Shown here: piece by piece, positions 9,227-17,971 of the stretch
How positions within the stretch are numbered: the stretch's first letter is position 1
Layout: each line of letters starts with the position of its first letter
Origin: Streptoalloteichus hindustanus
Lineage (GTDB): Bacteria > Actinomycetota > Actinomycetes > Mycobacteriales > Pseudonocardiaceae
DNA: 64,000 nt
Direction of reading: 5' to 3'
Assembly: GCF_900129375.1 (NCBI RefSeq)
Contig: NZ_FQVN01000006.1
Coordinates: 248,001-312,000 of the forward strand
Made by a program: the position numbers and the translations under genes
Notes under the pieces: generated by a model
Seen by the model: the letters and a program-made list of their open reading frames with translations, nothing else
Database searches by the model: none
Told to the model about the DNA's origin: nothing

Positions 9227-9949
9227 GTGGCCAAGGAGAAGGGCGGCTTCTGGGTGGGACTGGCCGCCGTGCTGTTCCACCCGGCGACGCGGCTGCTGGC
9301 GCGCCGCCGGTTCGAGGGGCTCGAGCACGTCCCCGCCGACGGGCCGGCGTTGCTGGTCTGCAACCACATCTCCTACCTCGACCCGCCCTACACCGCCGTG
9401 TTCACGCACAAGCGCGGCCGCGTCCCCCGCTTCATGGCCAAGGACAGCCTGTGGAAGGTCCCGGTGCTGCGGAACGTCCTCGTCGGCGCGCTCCAGATCC
9501 CGGTGCGGCGCGGCAGCGCGGACGCGCAGCAGAGCCTCGCCGCCGCCGGCGACGCCCTGGTCGCCGGCCGGGTCGTGGTGATCTACCCCGAGGGCACCGT
9601 CACCAGGGATCCCGACTTCTGGCCGATGCGCTCCCGCACCGGCGTCGCCCGGCTCGCGCTGGAGCACGACGTCCCCGTCGTGCCCGTCGTCCACTGGGGA
9701 ACGCACGAGGTTTACGACCACTACAAGAAGAAGCTGCGGCTCCGCCCGCGCCGGACCGTGACCGTGCGCGCCGGCGAGCCCGTCGACCTCTCCGAGTACC
9801 GCGGCCGGCCGGTCACGAACGCGTTGCTGCGCGAGGTCACGGACCTGCTCATGACCCGGATCCGGGAGCAGCTCGGCCAGGTGCGGGGGGAGGAGCCGCC
9901 CAGCGAGTTCCACCCCGGCCGCAGCCGGGAGCACGGGGAGGCCCGGTGA
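9227..9949 (+). CDS. plsC: 1-acyl-sn-glycerol-3-phosphate acyltransferase (PlsC family)
   Basis: Membrane-associated acyltransferase that makes phosphatidate from lysophosphatidate. 240 residues. The catalytic HX4D motif is NHISYLD (His47, Asp52), and the substrate-binding motif is [15 protein letters not shown]. Start GTG at 9227 follows GAGGAGGA. The stop overlaps the gpsA start by 4 nt (GTGA), linking this step with glycerol-3-phosphate supply in one operon. It diverges from cofC across a 120-bp spacer. Confidence 0.93.
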   Translation: MAKEKGGFWVGLAAVLFHPATRLLARRRFEGLEHVPADGPALLVCNHISYLDPPYTAVFTHKRGRVPRFMAKDSLWKVPVLRNVLVGALQIPVRRGSADAQQSLAAAGDALVAGRVVVIYPEGTVTRDPDFWPMRSRTGVARLALEHDVPVVPVVHWGTHEVYDHYKKKLRLRPRRTVTVRAGEPVDLSEYRGRPVTNALLREVTDLLMTRIREQLGQVRGEEPPSEFHPGRSREHGEAR

Positions 9950-10968
9950 CGGGCGCGACGCCGGTCGGGCGGGTCGCGGTGCTCGGCGCGGGATCGTGGG
10001 GCACCGCCTTCGCCAAGGTCCTCGCCGACGCGGGCCGCGACGTCGTGCTGTGGGCGCGCCGCGCCGCCGTGGCCGACGAGATCCAGGAGCGGAGGGAGAA
10101 CTCCGGGTACCTGCCGGGAATCCGGCTGCCGGACGCGCTGCGCGCGACCTCCGACCCGCTGGCCGCGGTGCGCGGCGCCGACGCCGTGGTGCTCGCGGTG
10201 CCGAGCCAGACGCTGCGGGCGAACCTGGCGGCGTGGCGCGACGTTCTGCCGCCCGACGTGACGTTGGTCAGCCTGGCCAAGGGAGTCGAGCTCGGCACCC
10301 TCGCGCGCATGAGCGAGGTGGTGCGCGAGGTCGCCGGGGTCGAGGAGGACCGCGTCGCGGTCGTGAGCGGGCCCAACCTGGCGCGGGAGATCGCCGAGGA
10401 GCAGCCGACCGCGACGGTCATCGCGTGCGTCGACCACGAGCGGGCGGTGGCGTTGCAGCACGCCTGCTCCACGGGCTACTTCCGGCCCTACACCAACACC
10501 GACGTCGTCGGCTGCGAGGTCGGCGGGGCCGGCAAGAACGTCATCGCGCTCGCGTGTGGACTGGCCAGCGGCCTCGGCTACGGCGACAACACGATGGCCA
10601 CGCTCATCACCCGCGGGCTCGCCGAGACCTCCCGGCTCGGTGTCGCGCTCGGCGCGGACCCGCAGACCTTCGCCGGACTGGCCGGCCTCGGCGACCTCGT
10701 CGCCACGTGCGCCTCGCCGTTGTCCCGCAACCGGACCTTCGGCGAACGGCTCGGCAGGGGCGAGACCATGGAGCAGGCGCAGGCCCACGCGCACGGGCAG
10801 GTCGCCGAGGGCGTGAAGTCCTGTTCCTCGATCCGGCAGCTCGCCGCGCGGCACGGCGTGGAGATGCCGATCGCCGACGCGGTGCACCGGGTCTGCCACG
10901 AGGGACTGAGCCCGAGGGCCATGGCGGCGGATCTCCTGGGACGGCAACGGAAGGCGGAGTTCGCGTGA
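9946..10968 (+). CDS. gpsA: NAD(P)H-dependent glycerol-3-phosphate dehydrogenase
   Basis: Reduces dihydroxyacetone phosphate to sn-glycerol 3-phosphate for phospholipids. 340 residues; Rossmann motif [19 protein letters not shown] at residues 10-28, [21 protein letters not shown], and the catalytic-domain [21 protein letters not shown] are intact. GTG start overlaps the plsC stop and GGGGAGG precedes it. The stop overlaps the next gene (GTGA), giving a translationally coupled trio. Counterpart of mycobacterial gpdA2. Confidence 0.96.
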   Translation: MTGATPVGRVAVLGAGSWGTAFAKVLADAGRDVVLWARRAAVADEIQERRENSGYLPGIRLPDALRATSDPLAAVRGADAVVLAVPSQTLRANLAAWRDVLPPDVTLVSLAKGVELGTLARMSEVVREVAGVEEDRVAVVSGPNLAREIAEEQPTATVIACVDHERAVALQHACSTGYFRPYTNTDVVGCEVGGAGKNVIALACGLASGLGYGDNTMATLITRGLAETSRLGVALGADPQTFAGLAGLGDLVATCASPLSRNRTFGERLGRGETMEQAQAHAHGQVAEGVKSCSSIRQLAARHGVEMPIADAVHRVCHEGLSPRAMAADLLGRQRKAEFA

Positions 10969-12134
10969 GCGCGGGGGAGCGCGTTCCCGTCGGTGGGAAC
11001 CCGGAATTCGCGGACCTCGACCACGCGTGGGGCGACGGAACCCGGTGCGTGCACGCGGGACAACACGCGGCCGTGCCCGGCGAACCCCTTGTGGCTGGGC
11101 CGGTTCTGTCCACCCAGTACCACCTCTCGCCCGGCGGCGAGGGCGGCGAAACCGACGTCTACGGCCGCGCGGGCAACCCCACCTGGCGGGCGCTGGAACA
11201 GGCGATCGGCGAACTCGACGGCGGGCGGTGCGTGGTCTTCCCGTCCGGGATGGCCGCGATCACCACGTTGCTGCGCGTGCTCCTCCGCCCGGGAGACCGC
11301 CTCGTGCTGCCCTCGGACGGCTACTTCGCCGTGCGGGAGTGGGCGCGCACCGAGCTGAGCGGGGTCTCGGTCCGCGAGGCGCCCACCGCCGGGCCGTGGA
11401 CGGAGGACGTCTTCGACGGCGCCGTGCTGGTGCTGCTGGAAACCCCGTCCAATCCCGGCCTCGACGTCTGCGACATCCGCGAACTGGCGCGGCGGGCGAA
11501 CGCCGCCGGCGCCATGGTCGCCGTCGACAACACCACCGCGACCCCGCTGGGCCAGCGCCCGTTGGAACTCGGCGCGGACGTCGTGATCGCCAGTGACACC
11601 AAGGCGTTGTCCGGGCACAGCGACGTGCTCCTCGGCCACGTCACGGTGCGGGACGCCGACCTCGCCGACGCGTTGCGCCGGGCGAGGACGTTGAGCGGCG
11701 CGATCCCCGGCCCCTTCGAGACGTGGTTGGCGTTGCGCGGCCTGGGAACCCTCGACCTGCGACTCGCGCGGCAGGCGGAGAACGCCCGCGCCGTCGCGGA
11801 GGCGCTGCACGACCACCCCGCCGTGCGCGGACTCCGGTGGCCCGGCTGGGAAAGCGATCCCGCGCACGCCGTCGCCGCGCGCCAGATGCGGCGGTTCGGC
11901 GGCGTGCTCGGCTTCGAGCTGCCCGACGCCGACGCCGTGCGGCGGTTCCTGGAGCGCAGCCGCCTCGTCGGCGCGGCCACGTCCTTCGGCGGCCTGCACA
12001 CGACCGCCGACCGCCGCGCCCGCTGGGGCGACCCCGTTCCCGAGGGCTTCCTCCGGCTGTCCGTCGGGTGCGAGGACACCGCCGACCTCGTCGCCGACAT
12101 CCGCGCGGCGCTGGACGGGATCAGCTGGCCCTGA
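10965..12134 (+). CDS. Cys/Met-metabolism PLP enzyme, cystathionine lyase type
   Basis: Fold-type I PLP enzyme of the trans-sulfuration family, 389 residues. The Schiff-base lysine is Lys213 in [11 protein letters not shown]; the [22 protein letters not shown] and [15 protein letters not shown] motifs are family hallmarks. The usual family range is 380-400. GTG start overlaps gpsA. Substrate cannot be settled: cystathionine beta- or gamma-lyase and methionine gamma-lyase remain possible. Its neighbour is a cysteine-dioxygenase-like gene, so release of cysteine or homocysteine followed by cysteine oxidation is a plausible joint role. Confidence 0.85.
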   Translation: MSAGERVPVGGNPEFADLDHAWGDGTRCVHAGQHAAVPGEPLVAGPVLSTQYHLSPGGEGGETDVYGRAGNPTWRALEQAIGELDGGRCVVFPSGMAAITTLLRVLLRPGDRLVLPSDGYFAVREWARTELSGVSVREAPTAGPWTEDVFDGAVLVLLETPSNPGLDVCDIRELARRANAAGAMVAVDNTTATPLGQRPLELGADVVIASDTKALSGHSDVLLGHVTVRDADLADALRRARTLSGAIPGPFETWLALRGLGTLDLRLARQAENARAVAEALHDHPAVRGLRWPGWESDPAHAVAARQMRRFGGVLGFELPDADAVRRFLERSRLVGAATSFGGLHTTADRRARWGDPVPEGFLRLSVGCEDTADLVADIRAALDGISWP

Positions 12135-12541
12135 CCCCGGGCGTGTCCTCGGACGGCGACCTCGGGCAGAGACGTCAGGCAGAGACCTCGGGTGTCGACC
12201 TCAGGTGGCGAACTCGGCGGCTACCCGCCCCAGTGGAGGGCGGTTGCCCGCGCCGGTGGCGGGCGGCCGTCCGGCGCCCGCGTGTTCCAGCACGTGGACG
12301 CGCTTGACCCGAACGGCGGCGCCTGGTTCCCTCGTTGCCGTGCTGACGCGTGCCATGGAACTCCGGAGGGGTCACATCGACCTCCGCCGCGTGGCCAGCG
12401 CGCTCTGTTCGACCCGGTGACGCATCCCGCCCGTCCCTGATCCTCGGCAGCAGCGGGCCGTGCCGGGCCACTGACCGCCCTCCCCAGCGGAGGAGCCGCG
12501 CGCCGTGGCCGGCCCGTGCCGGACGCATCCCGGAGAGCACA
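12135..12541 (+). promoter_or_regulatory. Leader region of the cysteine-dioxygenase gene
   Basis: A 407-bp non-coding stretch holding the leader peptide (12355-12420). After its stop there are GC-rich complementary segments (GGGCCGTGCCGGGCCAC around 12457-12473 and GTGGCCGGCCCGTGCC around 12503-12518) that could pair imperfectly before the dioxygenase ribosome site. The arrangement suits transcription attenuation or translational control by cysteine; structure not computed. The left part carries short direct repeats of the type GACCTCGGG/GACCTCAGG (12160-12205). Confidence 0.5.
12355..12420 (+). CDS. Cysteine-type leader peptide (21 residues)
   Basis: Mini-ORF ending in the signature RRGHIDLRRVASALC followed by STR and TGA. 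Peptides with an RR-HIDL-RV-S-LC core are, to my knowledge, annotated as putative leader peptides ahead of sulfur and cysteine genes across actinobacteria. The Cys codon (TGT) near its end could sense Cys-tRNA charging. ATG at 12355 is assumed; an in-frame GTG at 12340 would add VLTRA. No ribosome site precedes either, so a leaderless message is likely. It sits 121 bp upstream of the cysteine-dioxygenase-like gene. Confidence 0.75.
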   Translation: MELRRGHIDLRRVASALCSTR

Positions 12542-13018
12542 GTGTTCGCCGTTCCCCCCAACACCGTCGCCGTGACGGCATCGCACACCCTCGCCCACCC
12601 CGCCCTGGTCGCCCTGGCCCATGCCGCCGACGGCCGGTGGCGGCGCCTGCTGCGGTACGACCCCGACCAGCGCTGGACCGCCCCGCTGGAGAGCACCGAG
12701 GACCACGAGGTGTGGCTCATGTCCTGGCTGCCGGGGCAGCGCGCCGCCCTGCACGACCACGGCGGCTCGGCGGGCGCGTTCACCGTCGTCTCCGGCGTGC
12801 TGACCGAACGGGTCGCCCGCGGCGCCGGCCACACCCCCGCCGCCGAGGTGATGCACGTCGTCCGGGCCGGGCAGACCCGCGTGTTCGGCCCCGGGCACGT
12901 GCACGAAGTGTCCAACGAGGGAGCGGACCCCGCGGTCAGCGTGCACGTGTTCCGCCCCGGCCGGCGGGGCATGAACCGGTACCGGATGAGCCCCGCCGGC
13001 CCGATCCGCCTCGGTTAG
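12542..13018 (+). CDS. Cysteine dioxygenase family protein
   Basis: Cupin-fold thiol dioxygenase, 158 residues. The 3-His iron site is visible: His71 and His73 in LHDHGGSAGAFTVVSG, and His121 in FGPGHVHEVSN. It likely oxidises cysteine (or a related thiol such as mercaptopropionate) to the sulfinate. The GTG at 12542 follows GGAGA; upstream in-frame sequence is the leader region and has no family similarity. The cystathionine-lyase-like enzyme lies upstream, and the leader peptide suggests cysteine-responsive control. Related bacterial CDOs are 150-200 residues. Confidence 0.87.
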   Translation: MFAVPPNTVAVTASHTLAHPALVALAHAADGRWRRLLRYDPDQRWTAPLESTEDHEVWLMSWLPGQRAALHDHGGSAGAFTVVSGVLTERVARGAGHTPAAEVMHVVRAGQTRVFGPGHVHEVSNEGADPAVSVHVFRPGRRGMNRYRMSPAGPIRLG

Positions 13019-13091
13019 GGGCTGCCTCCCGCGCCTCGGGACGCCGACGGGGCCGCCGGTGTCCCAGGGCGGTCACCCCGCGCGGTGTCCG

Positions 13092-13131
13092 GTGGGTGTC
13101 CCGCGCGCGTCAACGCGCGCGGGACACCCAC
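13092..13131. terminator. 19-bp bidirectional hairpin between convergent genes
   Basis: GTGGGTGTCCCGCGCGCGT (13092-13110) pairs perfectly with 13113-13131 across a CA loop. It lies 73 bp after the cysteine-dioxygenase-like stop, facing the convergent PPOX gene. No U-run; very stable stem. The rest of 13019-13325 holds no gene. Confidence 0.75.
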
Positions 13132-13269
13132 ACCCCCAGTGGTCTGCGGGTCACGCGCACCCGTGGACTTCCGGGCGCCCGAGCCTGGTGGCCCGAACAC
13201 CCGAACCCGACGTGTCCGCCGGGAAACCCGCAGCGGAGAGCTGGAGCGGGAGTTGGAGCGGGGAGGGAA

Positions 13270-13322
13270 GCCGCGTGGGGCGGCGGGGCGGGAGGTGGCG
13301 CGGACCCGCCGCCCCACGCGGC
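13270..13322 (-). terminator. 18-bp hairpin after PPOX gene
   Basis: GCCGCGTGGGGCGGCGGG (13270-13287) is complementary to 13305-13322, with a 17-nt loop. It starts 3 bp past the PPOX-family stop on the minus strand and is the likely transcript end. Confidence 0.7.
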
Positions 13323-13325
13323 GAG

Positions 13326-13985
13326 TCAGCCGGCCCGGCGCCGCACGTGCCCGGGCACCGGGGTGCCCTCGGGCTGCAGGTGGCACGGCTCGGGCTCGCC
13401 GAACACCTGGCGGACGGGCAGCACCCCGGCCCACGCCGGGACGGTGCCGATGTCCTCCTCGTCGTCGACCGGGCCCCCGGTGCGGACCTTCACCGCCGCC
13501 TCGGTCAGGTCCAGCGCGAGCACCGCGGTCGCGGCCAGCTCCTTGCGGTTCGGCAGCCGGGCGTGCCCCCACGAGCCGGGCGCGAGGTGCTCGGTGAGCA
13601 CGCGCAGCCCGTGCAACTTCTCGTCGTCGTCGGTCACGAGGGTCGCCCGTCCGTGCACGACGGCGGAGCGGTAGTTCATGGAGTGGTGGAACACCGAACG
13701 CGCGTAGACGACGCCGTCCAGCACGGTCACGTTGACGCACACGTCGACCCCGTCGGCGGCGGCCCGCAGGCTGCGCGCTCCGGTCGACCCGTGGAGGTAG
13801 AGGGTGTCGCCGTCGCGGCCGTAACCGGTCGGCAACACGAGCGGGCTACCGTCGACGACCACACCGAGGTGGCAGACCAGGCCCGCGTCCAGGACGTCGT
13901 GCAGGGCCGAGCGATCGGTCATCGCCCGGTTCTTGCCTCGTTTGATGGTGGACCGGTCGGTGGGGGAGAGGTCGGGGCGGGTCAC
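13326..13985 (-). CDS. Pyridoxamine 5'-phosphate oxidase family protein
   Basis: FMN split-barrel protein of 219 residues with DAGLVCHLGVVVDGSPLVLP, YLHGSTGARSL and FHHSMNYRSAVVHG, typical of the PPOX-like proteins that diverge from MocR-type regulators in actinobacteria. The GTG at 13985 keeps the family N-terminus LSPTDRSTIKRGKNRA; an internal ATG at 13922 would drop it. No ribosome site, so possibly leaderless. A 16-bp palindrome lies at -9 to -24 relative to the start codon, so repression by the divergent MocR protein is likely. Exact substrate unknown; a role near vitamin B6 is inference from the pairing. Confidence 0.85.
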   Translation of the reverse strand: MTRPDLSPTDRSTIKRGKNRAMTDRSALHDVLDAGLVCHLGVVVDGSPLVLPTGYGRDGDTLYLHGSTGARSLRAAADGVDVCVNVTVLDGVVYARSVFHHSMNYRSAVVHGRATLVTDDDEKLHGLRVLTEHLAPGSWGHARLPNRKELAATAVLALDLTEAAVKVRTGGPVDDEEDIGTVPAWAGVLPVRQVFGEPEPCHLQPEGTPVPGHVRRRAG

Positions 13986-13993
13986 CAGCCCAG

Positions 13994-14009
13994 ACTGGTG
14001 GCCACCAGT
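13994..14009. promoter_or_regulatory. 16-bp perfect palindrome, probable MocR operator
   Basis: ACTGGTGGCCACCAGT is fully self-complementary and sits in the 71-bp spacer between the divergent PPOX and MocR genes. Expected to bind the MocR-type protein and control both promoters. Confidence 0.65.
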
Positions 14010-14056
14010 GGCATCGTTGAAGGGCCATTCCCCGCCGAAGACGAAAGGCCACCGGG

Positions 14057-15463
14057 ATGTCCGTGCCGTCCCAGCCGCTGCCGGCCGAGCTGCCCATCGC
14101 GCTGGACCGCGCGCGGGACGTGCCGCTGGCCGTGCAGCTCGCGGACGCGCTGCGGGCCGCGGCCGCCGCCGGGCAGCTCCGCAGGGGCGACCGGCTGCCC
14201 TCCACCCGCACGCTGGCCACCCACCTCGGCGTCAGCCGCACCGTCACCGCGGCCGCGTACGAGCAGCTCCACGCGGAGGGCTGGATCGACGGGCGGCACG
14301 GCTCCGGCACCTTCGTGACCACGACCCCGCCCGGCGCGCGCCTGCGGCCGAGGGCCGTGCCCCGCCAGGAGCCGGCGCCGGACGACGTCGTGCACCTGGT
14401 GCCCGGCGCGGCGTGGGCGGAGGGGCTGGACCGGGCCGCGTGGCGGCGGGCGTGGCGGGCGGCGGCCGACGAGCCGCCGATGATCCTGCCGCGCCGAGCG
14501 GGGCTGCCCTCCTTCCGGGCGGCCGTCGCCGAGCACCTCCTGCGGCACCGCGGCCTCGTCGTGCCGGCCGAGTCCGAGCGGTGCGACCCGGTCCTGGCCA
14601 CGGCGGGCACGACCGCGGCGGTGGCCGAGTTGGCGCAGACCGTGCTCCGGCGCGGCGACCGGGTGGCCGTGGAGGAACCCGGCTACCAACGCGCGGTGGG
14701 CGTGTTCCGCGCGGCCGGCATGGAGGTCGTCGGCGTGCCGGTGGACTCCGACGGCCTCGTCGTGGCGGCGATCCCGGACGACGTGCGCGCGGTGTTCTGC
14801 TCGCCGGCGCACCAGTACCCCGTCGGCGGTCGGATGCCGGCCGCTCGCCGGGTCGAGCTGGTCGGGCGCGCCCGCGCGCGGGGTTGGCTGGTGATCGAGG
14901 ACGACTACGACGGCGAGCTGCGCTACGACGTCGCGCCACTGCCGCTGCTGGCCGCGCTCGCCCCGGACGTCGTGGTCCACCTCGGCACCACCAGCAAGAT
15001 CATCAGCCCGGTGCTGGGCACGGGCTGGATGGTCGCGCCGCCGGCGGTGGCCGGGGCCGTCCTGGAGCACCGGGACCGCACCGGCACGAGCCCGGCCGCC
15101 GCCGGGCAGCGCGTGGTCGTCGCCATGGCCCGGCACGGCGACCTGGGGCGCCACCTGCGGCGGCTGCGCCGCGAGCTGGCCGCCCGCCGGGCGTTCGTGG
15201 TGGACGCGCTGACCTCGGCCGGCCTGCCCGTGCTCGGGGACGACGCCGGCGCGCACGTGCTGGTGCCGGTGCGCTCGGCCGAGGCGGAACGCCGGGTCGT
15301 CGCCGAGGGGGAGCGGCGCGGGCTGCGGCTGGACGTGCTCTCCCGGCACTACAACGGCGTACCGGACCGCCACGGCATCCCCGTCGGCTACACCGCGCCG
15401 ACCAGGGCGCGGCTGCGCGCGGCCGTGCCCGTGCTGGTCGACCTGCTGCGATCCGCGCAGTAG
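14057..15463 (+). CDS. MocR/PdxR-type regulator (GntR winged helix + aminotransferase domain)
   Basis: 468 residues. Residues about 15-85 are a GntR winged helix ([40 protein letters not shown]); residues about 110-465 are an aminotransferase-like domain with the PLP lysine Lys314 in [13 protein letters not shown] and the [12 protein letters not shown] motif. Such proteins sense PLP or an amino-acid adduct and regulate B6 or amino-acid genes. ATG start with a weak GGCCACCGGG leader. Divergent from the PPOX gene with a shared palindrome. Regulation of that neighbour is inferred. Confidence 0.92.
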   Translation: MSVPSQPLPAELPIALDRARDVPLAVQLADALRAAAAAGQLRRGDRLPSTRTLATHLGVSRTVTAAAYEQLHAEGWIDGRHGSGTFVTTTPPGARLRPRAVPRQEPAPDDVVHLVPGAAWAEGLDRAAWRRAWRAAADEPPMILPRRAGLPSFRAAVAEHLLRHRGLVVPAESERCDPVLATAGTTAAVAELAQTVLRRGDRVAVEEPGYQRAVGVFRAAGMEVVGVPVDSDGLVVAAIPDDVRAVFCSPAHQYPVGGRMPAARRVELVGRARARGWLVIEDDYDGELRYDVAPLPLLAALAPDVVVHLGTTSKIISPVLGTGWMVAPPAVAGAVLEHRDRTGTSPAAAGQRVVVAMARHGDLGRHLRRLRRELAARRAFVVDALTSAGLPVLGDDAGAHVLVPVRSAEAERRVVAEGERRGLRLDVLSRHYNGVPDRHGIPVGYTAPTRARLRAAVPVLVDLLRSAQ

Positions 15464-15516
15464 CCCTCGCGTGCGGAACCCCGTGTGCTTGCGCCGGACG
15501 GCAACCGCCATCCGGG

Positions 15517-15522
15517 TAGGGT
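15517..15522 (+). promoter_or_regulatory. ddl -10 box of a leaderless promoter
   Basis: TAGGGT ends exactly 8 nt before the ddl ATG, so transcription should begin at or within 1-2 nt of the start codon. A poor -35 (TTGCGC, 15489) is spaced too far to be convincing. Confidence 0.55.
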
Positions 15523-15530
15523 CGGGCCTC

Positions 15531-16628
15531 ATGACCGAGCGGAAGATCCGGGTGGCTGTCGTCTTCGGCGGTCGCAGCACCGAGCACGCCATCTCCTGTG
15601 TGTCGGCGGGCACCATCCTGTCCCACCTGGACCGGGACCGCTTCGAGGTGGTGCCGGTCGGCATCACCCGCGAGGGCGCGTGGGTGCTCGGCGCGGACGA
15701 CCCGGAGGCGCTGGCCATCCGCGACCGCGAGCTGCCCGCGGTGGACGCGGGCGGCGCCGCGCTGGCGCTGCCCGGCGACCCGACCCGGGGCGGCATCCTG
15801 CTGCTGGAGCCCGGGCGGGCGGGCGAGGTGCTCTCCGGCGTCGACGTGGTCTTCCCCGTGCTGCACGGCGCCTACGGCGAGGACGGGACGATCCAGGGCC
15901 TGCTGGAGATGGCCGGGGTGCCCTACGTCGGTCCCGGCGTGCTGTCCAGCGCGGTCGCGATGGACAAGGAGTACACGAAGAAGCTGCTCGTGGCCGAGGG
16001 GCTGCCGGTCGGCGACTACGTCGTGCTGCGGCGGGGCGAGGACACCCTGACCGGGGAGCAGCGGGAGCGCCTGGGCCTGCCGGTCTTCGTGAAGCCGGCC
16101 AGGGCGGGGTCGTCGGTGGGCATCACCCGGGTCACCGACTGGTCGCAGCTGTCCGATGCCGTCGCGTTCGCCCGGCAGACCGACCCGAAGGTGCTGGTGG
16201 AGGCGGCGATCGTGGGCCGCGAGGTCGAGTGCGGCGTGCTGGAGCACCCGGACGGCCGGGTCGAGGCGTCGCTGCCGGGCGAGATCCGGTTCGTCGCCGA
16301 GGGCGTGGAGTGGTACGACTTCGAGGCCAAGTACCTCGACGACGTCTGCGAGCTGGACATCCCGGCGAAGCTGGACGACGACGTGTCCGAGCGGCTGCGC
16401 GACCTCGCGGTGCGGGCGTTCCGCGCGCTGGAGTGCCAGGGCCTGGCCAGGGTGGACTTCTTCGTGACCGACGCCGGCGAGCTCGTGGTCAACGAGGCGA
16501 ACACGATGCCCGGCTTCACGGGAGCCTCGATGTACTGGCGGATGTGGGCGGCCACCGGCGTCGACCTGACCAAGCTGCTCACCACGCTGATCGAGACCGC
16601 CGTCGCGCGCGGCACCGGCCTGCGCTGA
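15531..16628 (+). CDS. ddl: D-alanine--D-alanine ligase
   Basis: ATP-grasp ligase that forms D-Ala-D-Ala for peptidoglycan. 365 residues. N-terminal [42 protein letters not shown]-grasp [17 protein letters not shown] and metal-binding [19 protein letters not shown] are all present. The ATG at 15531 gives [14 protein letters not shown]; upstream in-frame codons are not conserved. Leaderless promoter immediately ahead. Same position as mycobacterial ddlA. The residue between [11 protein letters not shown] and the omega-loop is normal; no vancomycin-resistance D-Lac signature was looked for beyond this. Confidence 0.96.
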   Translation: MTERKIRVAVVFGGRSTEHAISCVSAGTILSHLDRDRFEVVPVGITREGAWVLGADDPEALAIRDRELPAVDAGGAALALPGDPTRGGILLLEPGRAGEVLSGVDVVFPVLHGAYGEDGTIQGLLEMAGVPYVGPGVLSSAVAMDKEYTKKLLVAEGLPVGDYVVLRRGEDTLTGEQRERLGLPVFVKPARAGSSVGITRVTDWSQLSDAVAFARQTDPKVLVEAAIVGREVECGVLEHPDGRVEASLPGEIRFVAEGVEWYDFEAKYLDDVCELDIPAKLDDDVSERLRDLAVRAFRALECQGLARVDFFVTDAGELVVNEANTMPGFTGASMYWRMWAATGVDLTKLLTTLIETAVARGTGLR

Positions 16629-16976
16629 CCCACTGCGCCCCTCAGGACAGCCCCCACCCGCCCTGGGGGGCGAGCCCCGCTCCAGCCTATCCCCGACGAC
16701 GCCCCCGGCCCGAGGGTGAATCCGCGCCCTGTGGACAACTCGCCTCGGGCGGGGTCGCCGTTCACCCGGAGATCGGGTCGCTGTGGACAACTGCCGGCCC
16801 CTGTGGACAGCGGCTTGACAGAGGCCGGCCGGCTCCACTCACCGTGGCCGCCGGCCACGCCCCCGCGAACCCGACCCGCGCGACAACGGGCCCCACCGGT
16901 CGTGTTGTATCACCCGATTGTTAGGTGAAGCACACCGACCTGGCGGGGCCCGCGCTCGACAGGATGTGAACGGAAT
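16629..16976. other. Gene-free spacer between ddl and the DUF3515 gene
   Basis: About 350 bp between convergent genes. It contains three DnaA-box-like 9-mers (listed separately) and a short AT-richer end (GTTGTATCACCCGATTGTTAGG, in part). No coding frame stands out and I see no clear intrinsic terminator. Confidence 0.6.
16730..16810. promoter_or_regulatory. Cluster of three DnaA-box-like sequences
   Basis: TGTGGACAA at 16730-16738 and 16782-16790, and TGTGGACAG at 16802-16810, are complements of TTGTCCACA (the actinobacterial DnaA consensus) and a one-base variant. All are in one orientation within 81 bp of non-coding DNA. DnaA titration or a regulatory site is possible; oriC is normally beside dnaA, which is not here. 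Confidence 0.5.
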
Positions 16977-17615
16977 TCAGCGGTTCGGGTCGACCGGCTG
17001 CTCCGGCAGCGTGCGCTTCACGGCGGCCGAGATCTCCTGGATCGGCCCGGTGCCGCTGGCCTCGGGCAGGTTCACCGTGAGGTACACCGGCCGGTCCACG
17101 ACCGTCCACACCACACCAGCCGGGCTGTAGTCGCTCAGCCAGGCGACCCCGTCCACCACCGAGAGCTGCGAGGTCTGGACCAGGCTCGCCGGCCGGGGCA
17201 CGCCGCAGCGCAGCACCACCGGCTCGTACTCCGCGCCGCCCCACGCGGCGACGCCGGGCGGGGCGGGATCGGCGAGCGGGCGGCGCGGCAGCGTGGTGTT
17301 CGGCGCCGGCAGCTCGGCGGGCAACGCGCCGAGCAACGCCGCGCACTGCTCGGCGCCGGCCTGCGGCGCGGGCGTCGCGGAGACCGACAGCGGCCCCGAC
17401 GAGCCGGACGAGCCCGCCGACCGCGTGGGCCGGGCAGTCTGACTGTCCGAAGTGGACGATCCAGAGAGGACGCCGACCACGGCGACCGCGCCGGCGAGCA
17501 GCACCGCCAACCCCAGCGCCGCCAGGAGCAGGGGGCGGGGCGGACCCGGGGGCCGGGGCGCGGTCGGTGCGGTGGACGCGGTGGGTGGCTGTCCGGTGGG
17601 CTCCTCGCTCGTCAC
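16977..17615 (-). CDS. DUF3515 family membrane-anchored protein
   Basis: 212 residues: proline/threonine-rich cytoplasmic tip, one membrane helix (about residues 29-50, LLLAALGLAVLLAGAVAVVG), a Ser/Gly linker, then an extracytoplasmic domain with CAALLGALPAELPAP and VVLRCGVPRP (two cysteines that may pair). This is the DUF3515 family, mycobacterial Rv2980, located between ddl and thiL there too. GTG start at 17615 behind GAGCGG. Function unknown; a cell-envelope role is suggested by topology. Its 3' end faces ddl. Confidence 0.85.
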   Translation of the reverse strand: MTSEEPTGQPPTASTAPTAPRPPGPPRPLLLAALGLAVLLAGAVAVVGVLSGSSTSDSQTARPTRSAGSSGSSGPLSVSATPAPQAGAEQCAALLGALPAELPAPNTTLPRRPLADPAPPGVAAWGGAEYEPVVLRCGVPRPASLVQTSQLSVVDGVAWLSDYSPAGVVWTVVDRPVYLTVNLPEASGTGPIQEISAAVKRTLPEQPVDPNR

Positions 17616-17636
17616 CCGCTCACTACAGCACGCGGC

Positions 17637-17873
17637 TCACTTGATGTGGACGACCGGGCAGGTCAGGGTGCGGGTGATGCCGTCGACGGCCTGGATCTGC
17701 GCGACCACGAGCTGGCCCAGGTCGTCCACCGTGTCGGCCTCGGCCCTGACGATCACGTCGTACGGACCGGTGACGTCCTCGGCGGTGATCACACCCGTGA
17801 TCTGGCCGATCCGCTCGGCCACGGCGGCAGCCTTGCCCACCTCGGTCTGGATCAGGATGTATGCCTGGACCAC
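17637..17873 (-). CDS. Lrp/AsnC ligand-binding (RAM) domain protein
   Basis: 78 residues (MVQAYILIQTEVGKAAAVAE start) forming a stand-alone beta-alpha-beta-beta-alpha-beta RAM domain without the helix-turn-helix of full Lrp proteins. ITAEDVTGPYDVIVRAEAD is the conserved ligand-site stretch. GTG at 17873 is chosen as the family N-terminus; the longer frame upstream is unconserved. It is 21 bp upstream of the DUF3515 gene on the same strand, probably cotranscribed, and diverges from thiL. Such proteins may oligomerise and bind amino acids; specific ligand unknown. Confidence 0.88.
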   Translation of the reverse strand: MVQAYILIQTEVGKAAAVAERIGQITGVITAEDVTGPYDVIVRAEADTVDDLGQLVVAQIQAVDGITRTLTCPVVHIK

Positions 17874-17971
17874 GGCGCGCCCCTTCGTCTCGACGGCGAT
17901 GCTCGGGGTAGGAACAGTGACGAGCAAAGTACCCCAGCAGGTGAGCGCGACGCTCGTGATCGGAGGCTGAG

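Noticed and set aside
16629-16976. Possible replication origin
   Set aside because: DnaA-like boxes are few, and dnaA, dnaN, gidB or parAB are not nearby; kept only as box cluster.
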